64,000 nt of DNA from JACPPO01 sp965262505. GTDB taxonomy: Bacteria > Acidobacteriota > Vicinamibacteria > Vicinamibacterales > UBA2999. Location of the stretch: NCBI GenBank assembly GCA_965262505.1, contig CBDHFM010000030.1, forward strand, positions 5,270,001-5,334,000, given 5' to 3'. The notes under the pieces were generated by a model. It searched no databases and was not told the origin of the DNA. It saw only the letters and a list, made by a program, of their open reading frames with translations. Shown in pieces: positions 1 to 9,222 of this stretch (its first letter is position 1; every line of letters begins with the position of its first letter). The translations under genes and the position numbers were made by a program.

Positions 1-156
1 ATTTATCACCGCGTCTCGTGCGGCACCTTTCCCGCCCCCGTGCCCCTCGGGGGCCGTGCCGTGGGCTGGATCGAGGCTGAAGTGCACGCGTGGCTCACCG
101 CGCGGATCGCGCAACGCCGGCCGATCGCGGCCACGGAGCGGGGGCTCCAACCATGA
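1..156 (+). CDS. AlpA-family regulator, 3' end only
   Basis: The window opens inside this gene; 51 codons remain, read in frame from base 1 to the TGA at 154-156. The peptide shows the AlpA-type signature of small prophage and ICE helix-turn-helix proteins: the end of the recognition helix and a wing (IYHRVSCGTFPAPVPLGG), then GRAVGWIEAEVHAWL. Members of the family act as excisionases or activators of integrase and transfer genes. A second, complete AlpA-type gene lies at 30027. The N-terminus is outside the window, so the start and any fusion cannot be judged. Confidence 0.8.
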   Translation: MYHRVSCGTFPAPVPLGGRAVGWIEAEVHAWLTARIAQRRPIAATERGLQP

Positions 157-334
157 CCCGTCTCAGGATGGCGGACGGCGGCGTTCGTGCCGTGGGTCAC
201 GGTCGGGGGCGCGGGCGGACCGCTGCTGGGGCGGCGGCTGGCGCGCCGCGGCAGAAGCGGCGCACGGCGGATACGGACGACGGGTACTCGGCACGGGGAC
301 GCACACCCCGTCCCACAGAGAAAGGGTGGTCGAC

Positions 335-550
335 ATGATCCGGCACATCACCGTAGATGGCGAGGAGGCCCTTGCCGTGGACACGGCCGAGGAACTGGGC
401 CGGGCGCTCATGATCGGCCTGTATGTCCTCGCGTCCGATGAGGTGCGCGCGGAGTACGGGCTCACGGACACGGACAACTCCGACACACAGGACATCGTGG
501 ACGAGTCGGACTGGCGCGATGCCGCGTGGCGCGCGGAAGGTGGTCGCTGA
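335..550 (+). CDS. small acidic hypothetical protein
   Basis: This 71-residue acidic protein begins MIRHITVDGEEALAVDTAEE; an AAAGGG purine tract lies a short distance upstream of the ATG. Its TGA shares bases with the ATG of the ArdC-like gene (TGATG at 548-552), which suggests translational coupling. I recognise no domain. Its size, acidity and place directly before an antirestriction gene would suit a DNA-mimic or accessory transfer protein, but that is only a guess. The 178 bases between it and the AlpA gene have an open frame without convincing coding character. Confidence 0.6.
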   Translation: MIRHITVDGEEALAVDTAEELGRALMIGLYVLASDEVRAEYGLTDTDNSDTQDIVDESDWRDAAWRAEGGR

Positions 551-1644
551 TGGCGTGGGGCCGAAAGAACGCCGCGGCGCAGAAACCCGCGTGGAGTCAA
601 GACGACTACCACGCCGATTTTGCCGGCAAGCTCAAAGACCAGATCGAGCAGGGCGTGGCGCCGTGGCAAAAGCCCTGGAAGCCCGGCGAGCGGCGGCTGC
701 CGGAAAACGTCGCCACCAAGAAGCCGTACCGGGGCGGGAATTCGGTCTATTTGAGCGTCACCCAAACCGCCAAAGGCTACAGCGACAACCGGTGGGCGAC
801 CTACAAGCAGATCAAGGACATGGGCGGTCAGGTCCGCACCGGCGAGAAGGCCACGCCGGTCCTCTTTTACAAGTTTGACGACGAGCGGCAGGCGCAGCAG
901 GCGCCCGGCGCGCCCGACACGGAGAAGACGGGCCAGGCCCCCGACAGCGCACACGAGCGCACCCGCCCGCCGATGGTCCGGTGCTACCACGTCTTTAACG
1001 TCGAACAAGCCGATGGCTTAAAGCTCGAACGGCGCACGGGCGAGCCGCAACCAGAGTGGCAGAGCCACCACGCCGCCGAGCTGGTCATCCGCGAGAGCGG
1101 CGTTGCCGTGACCCATGAACGCGGCGACCGCGCGTTCTACAACCTCCAGACCGATCGCGTGACCTTGCCCGAACGGGACCAGTTCGCCTCCGCGAATGGG
1201 TACTACCAAACCGCGATGCACGAGTTCGGCCACGCGACCGGCCACCCCGATCGGATGGACCGCGAGACGTTGAAGACCGGCGTCGGGAACTTTGGCAGCG
1301 TCGAGTACGCCCGCGAGGAACTCCGGGCCGAGATGTCGGCCATGATGACCGGCGAGCGGATCGGCATCGGCCACGACGGGAGCCGCGGTGCGGCGTACGT
1401 GGAGGGCTGGCTCAAGGCACTGGAACAGGATTCGAAGGAAATCTACAAGGCCGCGGCGGACGCCCAACGCATCTCTGACTATCTCGTCCGGCCCGTCCGC
1501 GACCGCGCCCAGGCGACCGAGCAGCACCACGGCGAGCTGGCCGAAAAATATACCCCGGCGCGGAGCCCGCAGATCAGCCACGCGCCGACACCGCAGCCAC
1601 AACAACAGCAGCAGCAGGCGCGGGACGGGGGGATGAGCCGCTAG
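550..1644 (+). CDS. ArdC-like antirestriction protein with zincin domain
   Basis: This 364-residue protein has the two-part ArdC/TraC1 architecture. The N-terminal ssDNA-binding domain (about residues 8-125) contains the typical GVAPWQKPW and GGNSVYLS stretches. The C-terminal metallopeptidase-like domain carries HEFGH (residues 224-228, an HExxH zinc motif) followed by TGHPDRMDR. Family members bind single-stranded DNA entering the recipient and protect it from restriction. The ATG at 550 overlaps the previous stop and is preferred to an in-frame start 24 bases upstream. The tail is rich in proline and glutamine. It opens the transfer block and lies 1.3 kb before virB2. Confidence 0.88.
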   Translation: MAWGRKNAAAQKPAWSQDDYHADFAGKLKDQIEQGVAPWQKPWKPGERRLPENVATKKPYRGGNSVYLSVTQTAKGYSDNRWATYKQIKDMGGQVRTGEKATPVLFYKFDDERQAQQAPGAPDTEKTGQAPDSAHERTRPPMVRCYHVFNVEQADGLKLERRTGEPQPEWQSHHAAELVIRESGVAVTHERGDRAFYNLQTDRVTLPERDQFASANGYYQTAMHEFGHATGHPDRMDRETLKTGVGNFGSVEYAREELRAEMSAMMTGERIGIGHDGSRGAAYVEGWLKALEQDSKEIYKAAADAQRISDYLVRPVRDRAQATEQHHGELAEKYTPARSPQISHAPTPQPQQQQQQARDGGMSR

Positions 1645-1653
1645 GCATCCGCC

Positions 1654-2610
1654 ATGTTTGAGCGCCTGGATCTCTTCCGCGACGACACCCCGGCGGCTCG
1701 GCCGGCGCGGGAGGCGCCGCCCCGCCAGGACACCCCCACGCCCCGGCTGCGCGACGAGCCGCAGCCGAAGGCGCGACCCGGCGAGGACCGGGCTCGCGAC
1801 GAGCGGCGGACCGGTCATCGTCGGGAGTACGACGCGCGAGAGCCGGCGCGCCGCATCGGCGCGCGCAAGCGCGCGGCGACGGCCGACGTGGGGCTGTATC
1901 GCGCCGTCTCGTACCAAGACCTCTCCGAACAGCACTTTGACGGCCACCCGTACGCGACCCGGCGGGCCGTCGATCAGCTGGTCCGACGGGGGCTCGTGCG
2001 CGAGCACCAGGCCGAGGGGCCGCACGGCGGCACCTACACCGTGCTGACCGCCACGCCGGCCGGCGCGCGCGTGGCCCAGCAGGTCGCCCGGGACGTCGGC
2101 CACGACGCCGGTCAACAGACCTGGAGCGGCCTGGTGAAGCCGGCCGAGCTGGCACATGACACGGCCGTGTATCGGGCCGCGAGGCACGAACAGGCGCGCA
2201 TCGAGGCCGCGGGGGGGCGCGTGACCCGCGTCCGCATCGACGCCGAACTGAAACAGGTCGTCGCGCGGGCCACCGAGACGGCGCGCGCGGCAGGCGGGCG
2301 GCGCGCGGCCGACGAGGCGCGGCGGACGGCTGCGCAGGCACTGGAGCTCCCCGTACGCGAGGACCGCGTGCAGTATCCCGACGCGCAGCTCGAACTCGAG
2401 GACCGCGAGGGGCGGAGCGGCCGGGTGAATGTTGAGGTCGCGTCCGAGCATTACCACGCGGCGGCGATCGCGGCGAAGGCCGGCGCGGGCTTTGCCCTGC
2501 ACGGCAGCAGCGGCCGCGCCCTGCGCAATATCGCTCGCGCGATCGACAGCGGCGGCGGCAGCGGCGGCGGGGCCGCACAGCCCGGCCGTGATGGGTCGGT
2601 GGAGCTGTGA
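1654..2610 (+). CDS. winged-helix protein with a possible nuclease-like C-terminal half
   Basis: A 318-residue, Arg-rich protein starting nine bases after the ArdC-like gene. Residues 1-80 look disordered and basic. Residues 85-135 resemble a winged helix (YATRRAVDQLVRRGLVREHQ, followed by a β-wing). Residues about 225-290 contain PDAQLELED and then VNVEVASEHYH, a spacing reminiscent of the D...ExE pattern in replication-relaxation and PD-(D/E)xK-like proteins. The end is Gly/Ser rich. I infer a DNA-binding accessory protein for transfer or replication of the element. The family is not firmly recognised. A distant counterpart lies at 10928. Confidence 0.6.
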   Translation: MFERLDLFRDDTPAARPAREAPPRQDTPTPRLRDEPQPKARPGEDRARDERRTGHRREYDAREPARRIGARKRAATADVGLYRAVSYQDLSEQHFDGHPYATRRAVDQLVRRGLVREHQAEGPHGGTYTVLTATPAGARVAQQVARDVGHDAGQQTWSGLVKPAELAHDTAVYRAARHEQARIEAAGGRVTRVRIDAELKQVVARATETARAAGGRRAADEARRTAAQALELPVREDRVQYPDAQLELEDREGRSGRVNVEVASEHYHAAAIAAKAGAGFALHGSSGRALRNIARAIDSGGGSGGGAAQPGRDGSVEL

Positions 2611-2614
2611 GCTG

Positions 2615-2935
2615 ATGCAACCCATCTATGTCGCCGTCGGGTTGACCGTGACGATCCTCGCGCTCACGGCGCTCCTGGCCGGCCCATCGTTCGCGTACCT
2701 CGCCCCCCACAGCCGCGTCCTGGCCACCCAGTACTGGCTGGCGCTCGCCACCTATGGCGGGCTCAGCATCGTCACGCTGGTGTGTGTGATCTACGCGAGC
2801 GCCAGGGCGATGGGGCTGGCCGATCTCGGACGCAAGGTGGATCTCGTGGAGCGGTCGATCCGGCGCGGCGCGGGCGGCGATCCCGAGTTGACCGAGCAGA
2901 TGCAACAGCAGGAGCGGGGAGATTTTCAGGAGTGA
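2615..2935 (+). CDS. small inner-membrane protein of the transfer operon
   Basis: This 106-residue protein begins at an ATG five bases after the preceding stop. Two hydrophobic segments (about residues 4-28 and 40-63) flank a short loop and are followed by a charged, probably cytoplasmic tail ending in a Gln-rich stretch. Placed immediately before virB2, it could be an accessory T4SS membrane component. I cannot match it to VirB1, VirB7 or TrbK on sequence. Confidence 0.6.
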   Translation: MQPIYVAVGLTVTILALTALLAGPSFAYLAPHSRVLATQYWLALATYGGLSIVTLVCVIYASARAMGLADLGRKVDLVERSIRRGAGGDPELTEQMQQQERGDFQE

Positions 2936-2971
2936 CCGAACGCGCCATCTGTGGAGAGTAGGAGACCCATC

Positions 2972-3256
2972 ATGCAGCGGAATGTATTGCGAGCGCTTCT
3001 TGTCGCCGTCCTTGTCGGCATCCTCGACGCCCCGATCTTTGCCCAGGGCGTCAGTCCGTGGCTCAGCGCTATCGACGTGCTGCAACAAGCCTTCACCGGG
3101 CCGATCGCACGGGGCTTGTCCCTGATCGCGATTGTCGTCGGCGGGCTCATGTTCGCGTTTGGCGAAGGCGGGAGCAAGAAGGCCCTGGCCGGGATCGTGT
3201 TCGGGTTGGGGATGAGCATGGGCGCGGCGAACTTCCTCACCTGGTTGTTTTCGTGA
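2972..3256 (+). CDS. virB2: VirB2/TrbC major pilin
   Basis: A 94-residue protein with a cleavable signal segment (MQRNVLRALLVAVLVGIL ending AQG) and two further hydrophobic helices (about 41-61 and 69-92) separated by a short positively charged loop (GGSKKA). This is the TrbC/VirB2 pilin pattern: the processed subunit polymerises into the conjugative pilus. An AGGAGACC ribosome-binding site stands just upstream of the ATG at 2972. The stop overlaps the GTG start of virB3. Length fits the family. Confidence 0.9.
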   Translation: MQRNVLRALLVAVLVGILDAPIFAQGVSPWLSAIDVLQQAFTGPIARGLSLIAIVVGGLMFAFGEGGSKKALAGIVFGLGMSMGAANFLTWLFS

Positions 3257-3570
3257 CCGGCGCACACGTCTGGCGCGCCTATCCCGCGCTATCCGCCCCC
3301 CTCACCCTGATGGGGGTCGAACGGCGCTGGTTTCTCCTCAGCGCCACGCTTGGGCTGGCCATGTGGAACGCGATCAACTCCATCCTTGTCGGCGCGTCGA
3401 TTTTTTGTGTCCTGTACGGCGTGGGCTGGTGGGCGTGGCGGGAAGACCCGCACATGCTCACGATTCTCCGCGAGTCGGTGCGGTTCAAGACGCGCTACGA
3501 CCCGGCGAAGTGGGCGGCACAGCCCTGGTACGTCCGCATCACCGCGCCGAGGCGGTTGGTCCGATCATGA
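3253..3570 (+). CDS. virB3: VirB3/TrbD inner-membrane T4SS protein
   Basis: The 105-residue product starts at a GTG overlapping the virB2 stop (GTGA, 3253-3256). It has the VirB3 plan: a short N-terminus (HVWRAYPALSAPLTLMGVER), one long hydrophobic hairpin (residues about 27-62) and a basic C-terminus ending in a conserved tyrosine region (RFKTRYDP). VirB3 is an inner-membrane partner of the VirB4 ATPase. Its stop overlaps the virB4 start as ATGA, so the three genes should be coupled in translation. Confidence 0.88.
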   Translation: MTGAHVWRAYPALSAPLTLMGVERRWFLLSATLGLAMWNAINSILVGASIFCVLYGVGWWAWREDPHMLTILRESVRFKTRYDPAKWAAQPWYVRITAPRRLVRS

Positions 3571-6026
3571 CCACGACCGACCGTGACGTGGCCGAGCACC
3601 ACGCGGCCGGCGCGCTCGCCGACGAGCTGCCGTATTGGGGCTGGCTCCCCGACGACCGGACGTGTCTCACCCGGAGCGGTGAGCTGGTGACGCTCGCGCG
3701 GCTGTCGCCGACCGTCCTGGACGGCCGGACCCCGGCCCAACTGGATGCCGTGCTGGATCGCTGGCAGCGGATGTTGAGCGGCGTCGACGCCCGAACCCGG
3801 ATCTACGTCTACTTGCTGCGTCGGCCGGCCGTGTTCCCCGATGCCGACACCGGGCTGTCAGCCGTCGCCGATCTCGGGCAACGGAAACGCCGCGCGTTTC
3901 TCGCCTCGCGGGTGCAATCGATCGAGACCTATCTCGCGTGGTGTTACGACCCCCGGCTCCGCACGGCCGCGACGGGCCGGCACCAGCAGCCCTGGTGGAA
4001 GACCTACGTCACCACCTGGCTGGAGCGGCGGCGCAATCCGCACGAGTCCATCTACCTCCGGGAGCAGATCGAGGACGCGGCCAGCCGCTTTCGGCAACTG
4101 GTCGATGCCTCGCGGACGCTCGTGGCAGACCTCACCCCGTTGGAGGTGCTCCCCGCGCACGCTGGCTCCCGGTTGCTCTCGGCACTGATTAACAAACCCG
4201 GCGGCACGCCATGGGACGGGGCGACTGGCAGCGGGATGAACTGGCGGCTGGCCACCAGTGAGCTGGAAGCCGAACGCCGGCATCTGCGCCTGGACGGGGA
4301 CCCCGTCATTCTGTATTCGCTCCTGTCCCCGCCGAGCCGCGCGACGGCGAACCTCCTCAACGACCTCTACTGCCTCGACAGCGTGATGACCGTCTCGCTC
4401 GAATGGCGTCCGTGGGATCTGGACGCGGCGCGCCGGAAGATTCGCGGGGCGCAGCGCCACTACTTCAGTAAGCGCTATTCGATGATGGCGCACGTCCAGG
4501 AGACCGAGGGCAGCGCCAACGCGATGGTGGATCGCGCGGCCGAGGTGGAATCGGGCCGCTTGGGGGATGCCCTGGTGGAGCTGGAAACCGAGGGTGTCGC
4601 CTACGGCGATCTCGCGCTCACGATCGCCCTGCACGGCCCCCTCGAGCAGACCGAACGCCTCGACGGCGACATCCTCCGCATCTTTGCCGCACACGACGCC
4701 AAGGTCATCCGCGAGGGCTACGGCCAGCTCCCCGCGTGGTTCTGCCGGCTGCCGGCGCAACTGCGGAAGCGCCAGGTGCGATCGGTGTTTCTGTCGGCGG
4801 GCGCGGCGGCGTGTCTCGCGCCGATCTACGGCCCGCCCGTCGGCCAGGCGCGGAGCCCGCACCTGGGCCGCGCGGCGCTCGCCATCCTCGAAACCCAGTG
4901 GCAGACGCCCTTTTACTACGACCTCTTTCATGGCGACGTCGGCCACACACTGGTCCTCGGCGCCACCGGCGCAGGCAAATCGTTCACGCTCAATTTCCTG
5001 CTCGTCCAAGCCCTGCAGTACCACCCGCGCATCCTCATCCTGGACCTTGGGGGCTCGTACCGCTGGATCACGCGATTCCTCGGCGGCGGGTATCTGGAAC
5101 TCTCGCCCGACGACACGAGCGGCGGCGGGGGATTCCGGCTGCGGCCGTTTTCATTGCCGCCCTCCGAGCGGACCTGGCAATTTCTGACGGGCTGGATGCT
5201 GCGGCTGCTCCGGATCGGTGGCTGGACGGTGAGCGGCCCGGACCCGTCCGAGATCCGCGCCCGCATCGAAGACCTCTACGCGTTCCCGCCGGCCCGCCGG
5301 ACGATGACCGTGCTGGTGAAATCCTTGCCGGCCGCGATGTGGCCGGCGATGGGGCGCTGGCATGGATCCGGCGCCTGGGGGCGGTATTTCGACAACCCCG
5401 CCGACGGCGAGGATCTCGAGCTGGCCGACTGGCAGGTGATCGATCTCGCGGGTGCCGCCGAGCATGCGGATCTCTGCGAGGCGGCGCTGTTCTACCTCCT
5501 CGAACGCTTGCGGCTCACCCTGGAGCACCCCGACGAAGCCGGGCGCGTGAAGCTGATGGTGGTGGACGAGGCGTGGCGTTACCTGCGCGACCCGGCCGTT
5601 CTCGCCTATCTCGCCGAAGCCGCCAAGACGTGGCGGAAGAAAAACGCGGCGCTCATCATGGCGACCCAAAGCACCGTGGACGTGACCGGCACCGCCGGGG
5701 CCGAGGCGCTCCTCGAGTCCATGCCGACCAAGCTCTTTCTCGCCAACCCCGAGCTACCCGACACGGCCGCTGAGATCTTCCGGTTGAACCCGTCTGAGAT
5801 GGCGACCATCCGGGGGCTCGTCAGCAAGCAGGAGCTCTACCTCCGTCGCCCGAACATGGCCGCGACCGTGCGACTGGAGGTCGATCCCGAATCGTACTGG
5901 CTCTACACCTCATCCGCGCGCGATAGCGCCCGGCGCGCGGAGGCTGTCGAACGCTATGGCCTAGAGGCCGCGCTGAACCACCTTGCTTATCCCGCCGGCC
6001 CACACGAAAGGACGAAGACCCCATGA
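3567..6026 (+). CDS. virB4: VirB4/TrbE conjugation ATPase
   Basis: An 819-residue ATPase that energises pilus assembly and substrate transfer at the inner membrane. The Walker A motif is GATGAGKS at about residues 465-472 (catalytic K471). The Walker B motif is LMVVDEAWRY with D667-E668, followed by a TrbE/VirB4-type ATQS strand. The N-terminal half contains the CagE/TrbE-type region. Length matches the family. The ATG at 3567 lies in an ATGA overlap with virB3; longer in-frame starts upstream would overrun virB3. The stop overlaps virB9 in the same way. Confidence 0.95.
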   Translation: MTTTDRDVAEHHAAGALADELPYWGWLPDDRTCLTRSGELVTLARLSPTVLDGRTPAQLDAVLDRWQRMLSGVDARTRIYVYLLRRPAVFPDADTGLSAVADLGQRKRRAFLASRVQSIETYLAWCYDPRLRTAATGRHQQPWWKTYVTTWLERRRNPHESIYLREQIEDAASRFRQLVDASRTLVADLTPLEVLPAHAGSRLLSALINKPGGTPWDGATGSGMNWRLATSELEAERRHLRLDGDPVILYSLLSPPSRATANLLNDLYCLDSVMTVSLEWRPWDLDAARRKIRGAQRHYFSKRYSMMAHVQETEGSANAMVDRAAEVESGRLGDALVELETEGVAYGDLALTIALHGPLEQTERLDGDILRIFAAHDAKVIREGYGQLPAWFCRLPAQLRKRQVRSVFLSAGAAACLAPIYGPPVGQARSPHLGRAALAILETQWQTPFYYDLFHGDVGHTLVLGATGAGKSFTLNFLLVQALQYHPRILILDLGGSYRWITRFLGGGYLELSPDDTSGGGGFRLRPFSLPPSERTWQFLTGWMLRLLRIGGWTVSGPDPSEIRARIEDLYAFPPARRTMTVLVKSLPAAMWPAMGRWHGSGAWGRYFDNPADGEDLELADWQVIDLAGAAEHADLCEAALFYLLERLRLTLEHPDEAGRVKLMVVDEAWRYLRDPAVLAYLAEAAKTWRKKNAALIMATQSTVDVTGTAGAEALLESMPTKLFLANPELPDTAAEIFRLNPSEMATIRGLVSKQELYLRRPNMAATVRLEVDPESYWLYTSSARDSARRAEAVERYGLEAALNHLAYPAGPHERTKTP

Positions 6027-6904
6027 CCCCACCACCACGCATCGTCGCCGCGATCGTCGCGCTCCTCTGGCTCACGCCGGCACCCGCCCGCGCACAAGCG
6101 CCCGCGGACCCACCGAACGCCGCGCCCGCCGACGCGGAGCTCGGCGGCGCGTCCGTGCTGCGCCTGGACGACGTCGCCGATCAGATCATCCGCGTCAATG
6201 CGCGCATCCGGCACACCACCGTGATTCACCTCCCGGCCCATGAGACCATCCTCGATTTCATCGTCGGGGATTCCGAGTACTGGCACCTGACCGGCGCGGC
6301 GAATCTCGCGTTCCTCAAGCCGATCGGCGAGCGCGTCACCACCAATGTCGCGCTCGTCTGTGAGTCTGGACGCATCTATACGTTCCTCGTGACCGAGCGG
6401 GCCGTGCCCCCGCACCTGGTCGTCCGCATCCTCGCCGCCGACGCGGCACCAGCCGGCGCCGGCCACGTGCCCGCGTTCGTTGCGCGCGCGCGCGTGGCCG
6501 AATACCAGCTCATGGCCGAGCAGAGTCAGGCCGCCGTGCTCGCGGCGCAGACCGAGGCCGAGACCCAAATCGCCGCCATGCGCCAGGACGCGATCGCCCA
6601 GGTCGATCGTTTTCGGTCGACCTATCCCACACAGCTCAAGTTTCCGTACCAGCTTGACGACAAGGCGGCGCGCTGGCCGTTCCTGGTCGAAGGGATGTGG
6701 CACGACGGGCAGTTTACGTACGTGCGAAGCACCGCCCAGGAAACGCCTGCCCTCTACGAGAACACAGACGGGCAACCGTCGCTCATCCCGTACGACCTTC
6801 ACGAGGATGGACTTCTGATCGTGCGCCGGCTCGTCGGGCGCGGCTGGCTCCAGATCGGCCGTGAACGCGCCGGCTGGAAGGTCAACCTGGACGACCTGGA
6901 CTAA
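6023..6904 (+). CDS. virB9: VirB9/TrbG outer-membrane complex protein
   Basis: A 293-residue secreted protein with a signal peptide (IVAAIVALLWLTPAPARAQA). The N-terminal β-domain contains the VirB9/TrbG pattern IGERVTTNVALV with preceding DSEYWHL. The C-terminal domain has KFPYQLDDKAARWPFLVEGMW-type strands ending in a DDG-like turn. In the family VirB9 forms the ring of the core complex with VirB7 and VirB10. It follows virB4 with an ATGA overlap and precedes virB10 by four bases. No VirB7 lipoprotein was found nearby. Confidence 0.85.
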   Translation: MTPPPRIVAAIVALLWLTPAPARAQAPADPPNAAPADAELGGASVLRLDDVADQIIRVNARIRHTTVIHLPAHETILDFIVGDSEYWHLTGAANLAFLKPIGERVTTNVALVCESGRIYTFLVTERAVPPHLVVRILAADAAPAGAGHVPAFVARARVAEYQLMAEQSQAAVLAAQTEAETQIAAMRQDAIAQVDRFRSTYPTQLKFPYQLDDKAARWPFLVEGMWHDGQFTYVRSTAQETPALYENTDGQPSLIPYDLHEDGLLIVRRLVGRGWLQIGRERAGWKVNLDDLD

Positions 6905-6908
6905 GGCC

Positions 6909-8267
6909 ATGCCGAACTGGACCCGGCTCACCGCGCCTGCCACGGGTGCGTTCAATACAGGCATCATCACGCGGATCGCCGGCGTGGTGATCGCCCTCAT
7001 GCTGGCCGTGCTGTTCCTGGTCACCACGTTCTTTTCAACCACGCCGACCGAGCCCGAGCCCGTCACCGCGGCCGACGCCCCGGCGGGCCCGCGCGCCGGC
7101 GCGCAGTTGGGCGCGCGGGTGGCCGACATCGAGCAGCGCGCGGCGCTGGAACGAAACGCCGCCGATCGGACGCTCGGCGCGCAACGCGACACTCTCACCG
7201 GGGGCCAGGTCACACCCGCCTTTGACCCCACGACCGGCGAGACGCTGACGGGCGCGGCAGCCGCCGGCCCCATCGTCGCCGTGACCCAGGCCGAGGCGGA
7301 CCTCCGCGAAATCCTGCGGCTGGAAGCGATCGAGCGACGGACCCGATCGATCCGGAGTGACTCTGTCGCGATCAGCTACCGCACGCCGGCGGGCGCCCCC
7401 CCGGCGGCGCCCGCCGATGCTGGCGCGCCCGCCGCCTCGTTGGGCAGCGCCGGGAGCCCCGACGCGAGTACGCCGCTCCCCGCCGGCCCAACGACCTTCC
7501 TGGACACGCTGACCGCGTTGCAGGCCCTCGATCAACAAACCGGCGGAGCGGGGCTCGACGCAGGGCTCGCGGCCAGCCAACAGATGATGCCGGCTGGGTT
7601 GCAGTTGCCACCCCCCACGCCGGAACCGTCCCCACTGGGGCCGACGAGCGGCGCCACCGTCCCGCGTGGCGATCCCCTGAACCCCGCCATCGTGCGTGCC
7701 CCAGACACCCCCCCAGGATGGGAGCGGATCTATGAAGGGACGTTTGTCGAGGCCGTGCTCGTCACCCAGCTCAATGGCGACTTTCCCGGCCCGGTCCTCG
7801 CGACGGTGGCCGTGCCGCACTACTCGGCCGACCGGCAGCGGATTGTGATTCCGCGCGGGGCGCGCGTTGTCGGATCCGCCGCCGCCGTCGGCGGGCGTGA
7901 TCAAGAACGCCTCGCCGTGGGGTTTCACCGGCTCATCTTCCCGGATGGCCGATGGGTGAATTTGGCGTTCACGGGCCTCAATCAGATCGGCGAGGGCGCG
8001 CTCAAAGACCAAGTGAACCGGCATTACTTCTCCATGTTCGCCAGCGTCGGGGCCGTCGGCCTGATCTCGGGGTTGACCTTGCGCGGGTCGAACCCCTATG
8101 CCGGCGGCGTCGAGGGCGTACGCGCGGGGGCGGGACAGGGCCTCGCGCAAGGCGCGACCTCCATCCTGGATCGCTTTCTCAATCGACTTCCCACGATCAC
8201 GATCCGCGCCGGCCACCGGCTACGGATCTGGCTCACGTCCGATGTTCTTGTCCCGCGTTCGGCCTGA
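6909..8267 (+). CDS. virB10: VirB10/TrbI core-complex scaffold
   Basis: A 452-residue protein with a single N-terminal transmembrane helix (about residues 18-42, GVVIALMLAVLFLVTTFF), a Pro/Ala-rich periplasmic linker (about 45-255) and the C-terminal TrbI β-barrel domain (about 260-450). Family motifs include IYEGTFVEAVLVTQLNGDFPG, IPRGARVVG and a closing LRIWLTSDVLV strand. VirB10 spans the envelope and senses VirB4/VirB11 energy. The start at 6909 gives the correct topology. Confidence 0.93.
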   Translation: MPNWTRLTAPATGAFNTGIITRIAGVVIALMLAVLFLVTTFFSTTPTEPEPVTAADAPAGPRAGAQLGARVADIEQRAALERNAADRTLGAQRDTLTGGQVTPAFDPTTGETLTGAAAAGPIVAVTQAEADLREILRLEAIERRTRSIRSDSVAISYRTPAGAPPAAPADAGAPAASLGSAGSPDASTPLPAGPTTFLDTLTALQALDQQTGGAGLDAGLAASQQMMPAGLQLPPPTPEPSPLGPTSGATVPRGDPLNPAIVRAPDTPPGWERIYEGTFVEAVLVTQLNGDFPGPVLATVAVPHYSADRQRIVIPRGARVVGSAAAVGGRDQERLAVGFHRLIFPDGRWVNLAFTGLNQIGEGALKDQVNRHYFSMFASVGAVGLISGLTLRGSNPYAGGVEGVRAGAGQGLAQGATSILDRFLNRLPTITIRAGHRLRIWLTSDVLVPRSA

Positions 8268-8290
8268 CCCGACACACAAGGAGCAGACCC

Positions 8291-9205
8291 ATGAAGAAGA
8301 TGATCCTCTGGACGATCGTACTGTTCACCCCGTTACTCTGGACGACCACCACACACGCCATTTTCGGGCTCCCCGACGTGGCGGCGCTCGCGCAGCGCGT
8401 CACCATCATCGCCAACCAAGGGACGCAGATCGCGCAGAGCGTGACGCAGCTCTCGCGCATGCGCGAACAGTTTGACAAGCTCAAAGAACAGTACGACCAC
8501 ATCCGGCAGTCCACGCTGGGCGAAATCGGTGCGCTCCAAGACGCCTTCACCGATCTGTCGGCGCTCCCCGGCCAGCTCGTGGGGGCCGGGCTGACGTGGC
8601 GCGCGGACTTTGCGCACACCGACGCGGCCGACCTCGTCGACGCGCTCGACCTGTTCAGCACGGACGGTACCCCGCTGACCGACCACTGGCGCGACCGCCT
8701 GCGCGCCACCGCGACCGTGACCGAGGCGGACGTCCTGCAGCACTACGCGGATCGTCCCGTGTCCCTGGCGAGCCGCGCCGCGACGACCTACCGGCAGCGC
8801 AGCGCACGGGGCGCGGAGCGCACGGCCCTCAACTACGCCGTCAACGACGCCGCGGCACAAGCCGCGGCAGCGGTGACATCAGCGCTCGAATCCTACGAAA
8901 AGATCCGCACGCAAACGAACCTCAGCCCGACGGCCTTGCAACAGGCGCAGGTGGCCGGGCTCATCACGAGCGGTGAGGTCTCGGCGGCGGTCGCGCAGTT
9001 GGAGGCCTTCCAGGCCGCGCAGGCGGCGGCGGACGCGCTGGCGGCCGAGGCCCGGCGGCGCGAACTCGACGCCGCGCGCCTCGACGCGCAACGGCTCGCG
9101 CGGCAGACCTACGACCGGCGCCTGGCCGGCATGGCCGCGCACAGCGACGGCGGCGCGGGGCTGCGCCTGCGTCTGACGGCGTTGTACGGCGGGGCGGGGC
9201 AGTAA
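8291..9205 (+). CDS. virB5: VirB5/TrbJ-like periplasmic pilus-tip protein
   Basis: A 304-residue exported protein with a signal peptide (MILWTIVLFTPLLWTTTTHA). The mature part is largely helical, with a long Q/E-rich stretch after residue 30 (QGTQIAQSVTQLSRMREQFD) and an Ala/Arg-rich C-terminal coiled coil. This matches TrbJ/VirB5 proteins, minor pilus components involved in recipient contact. It sits between virB10 and virB6, as in many Trb-type systems. The ATG at 8291 follows a GGAGCAGA purine tract. Confidence 0.75.
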   Translation: MKKMILWTIVLFTPLLWTTTTHAIFGLPDVAALAQRVTIIANQGTQIAQSVTQLSRMREQFDKLKEQYDHIRQSTLGEIGALQDAFTDLSALPGQLVGAGLTWRADFAHTDAADLVDALDLFSTDGTPLTDHWRDRLRATATVTEADVLQHYADRPVSLASRAATTYRQRSARGAERTALNYAVNDAAAQAAAAVTSALESYEKIRTQTNLSPTALQQAQVAGLITSGEVSAAVAQLEAFQAAQAAADALAAEARRRELDAARLDAQRLARQTYDRRLAGMAAHSDGGAGLRLRLTALYGGAGQ

Positions 9206-9222
9206 CGGGGACGGTGCCTCCC

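Noticed and set aside
153..338. A 61-codon frame starting at the AlpA stop
   Set aside because: No hydrophobic pattern, extreme Arg/Gly/Ala composition and no ribosome-binding site beyond the overlap. Not annotated.
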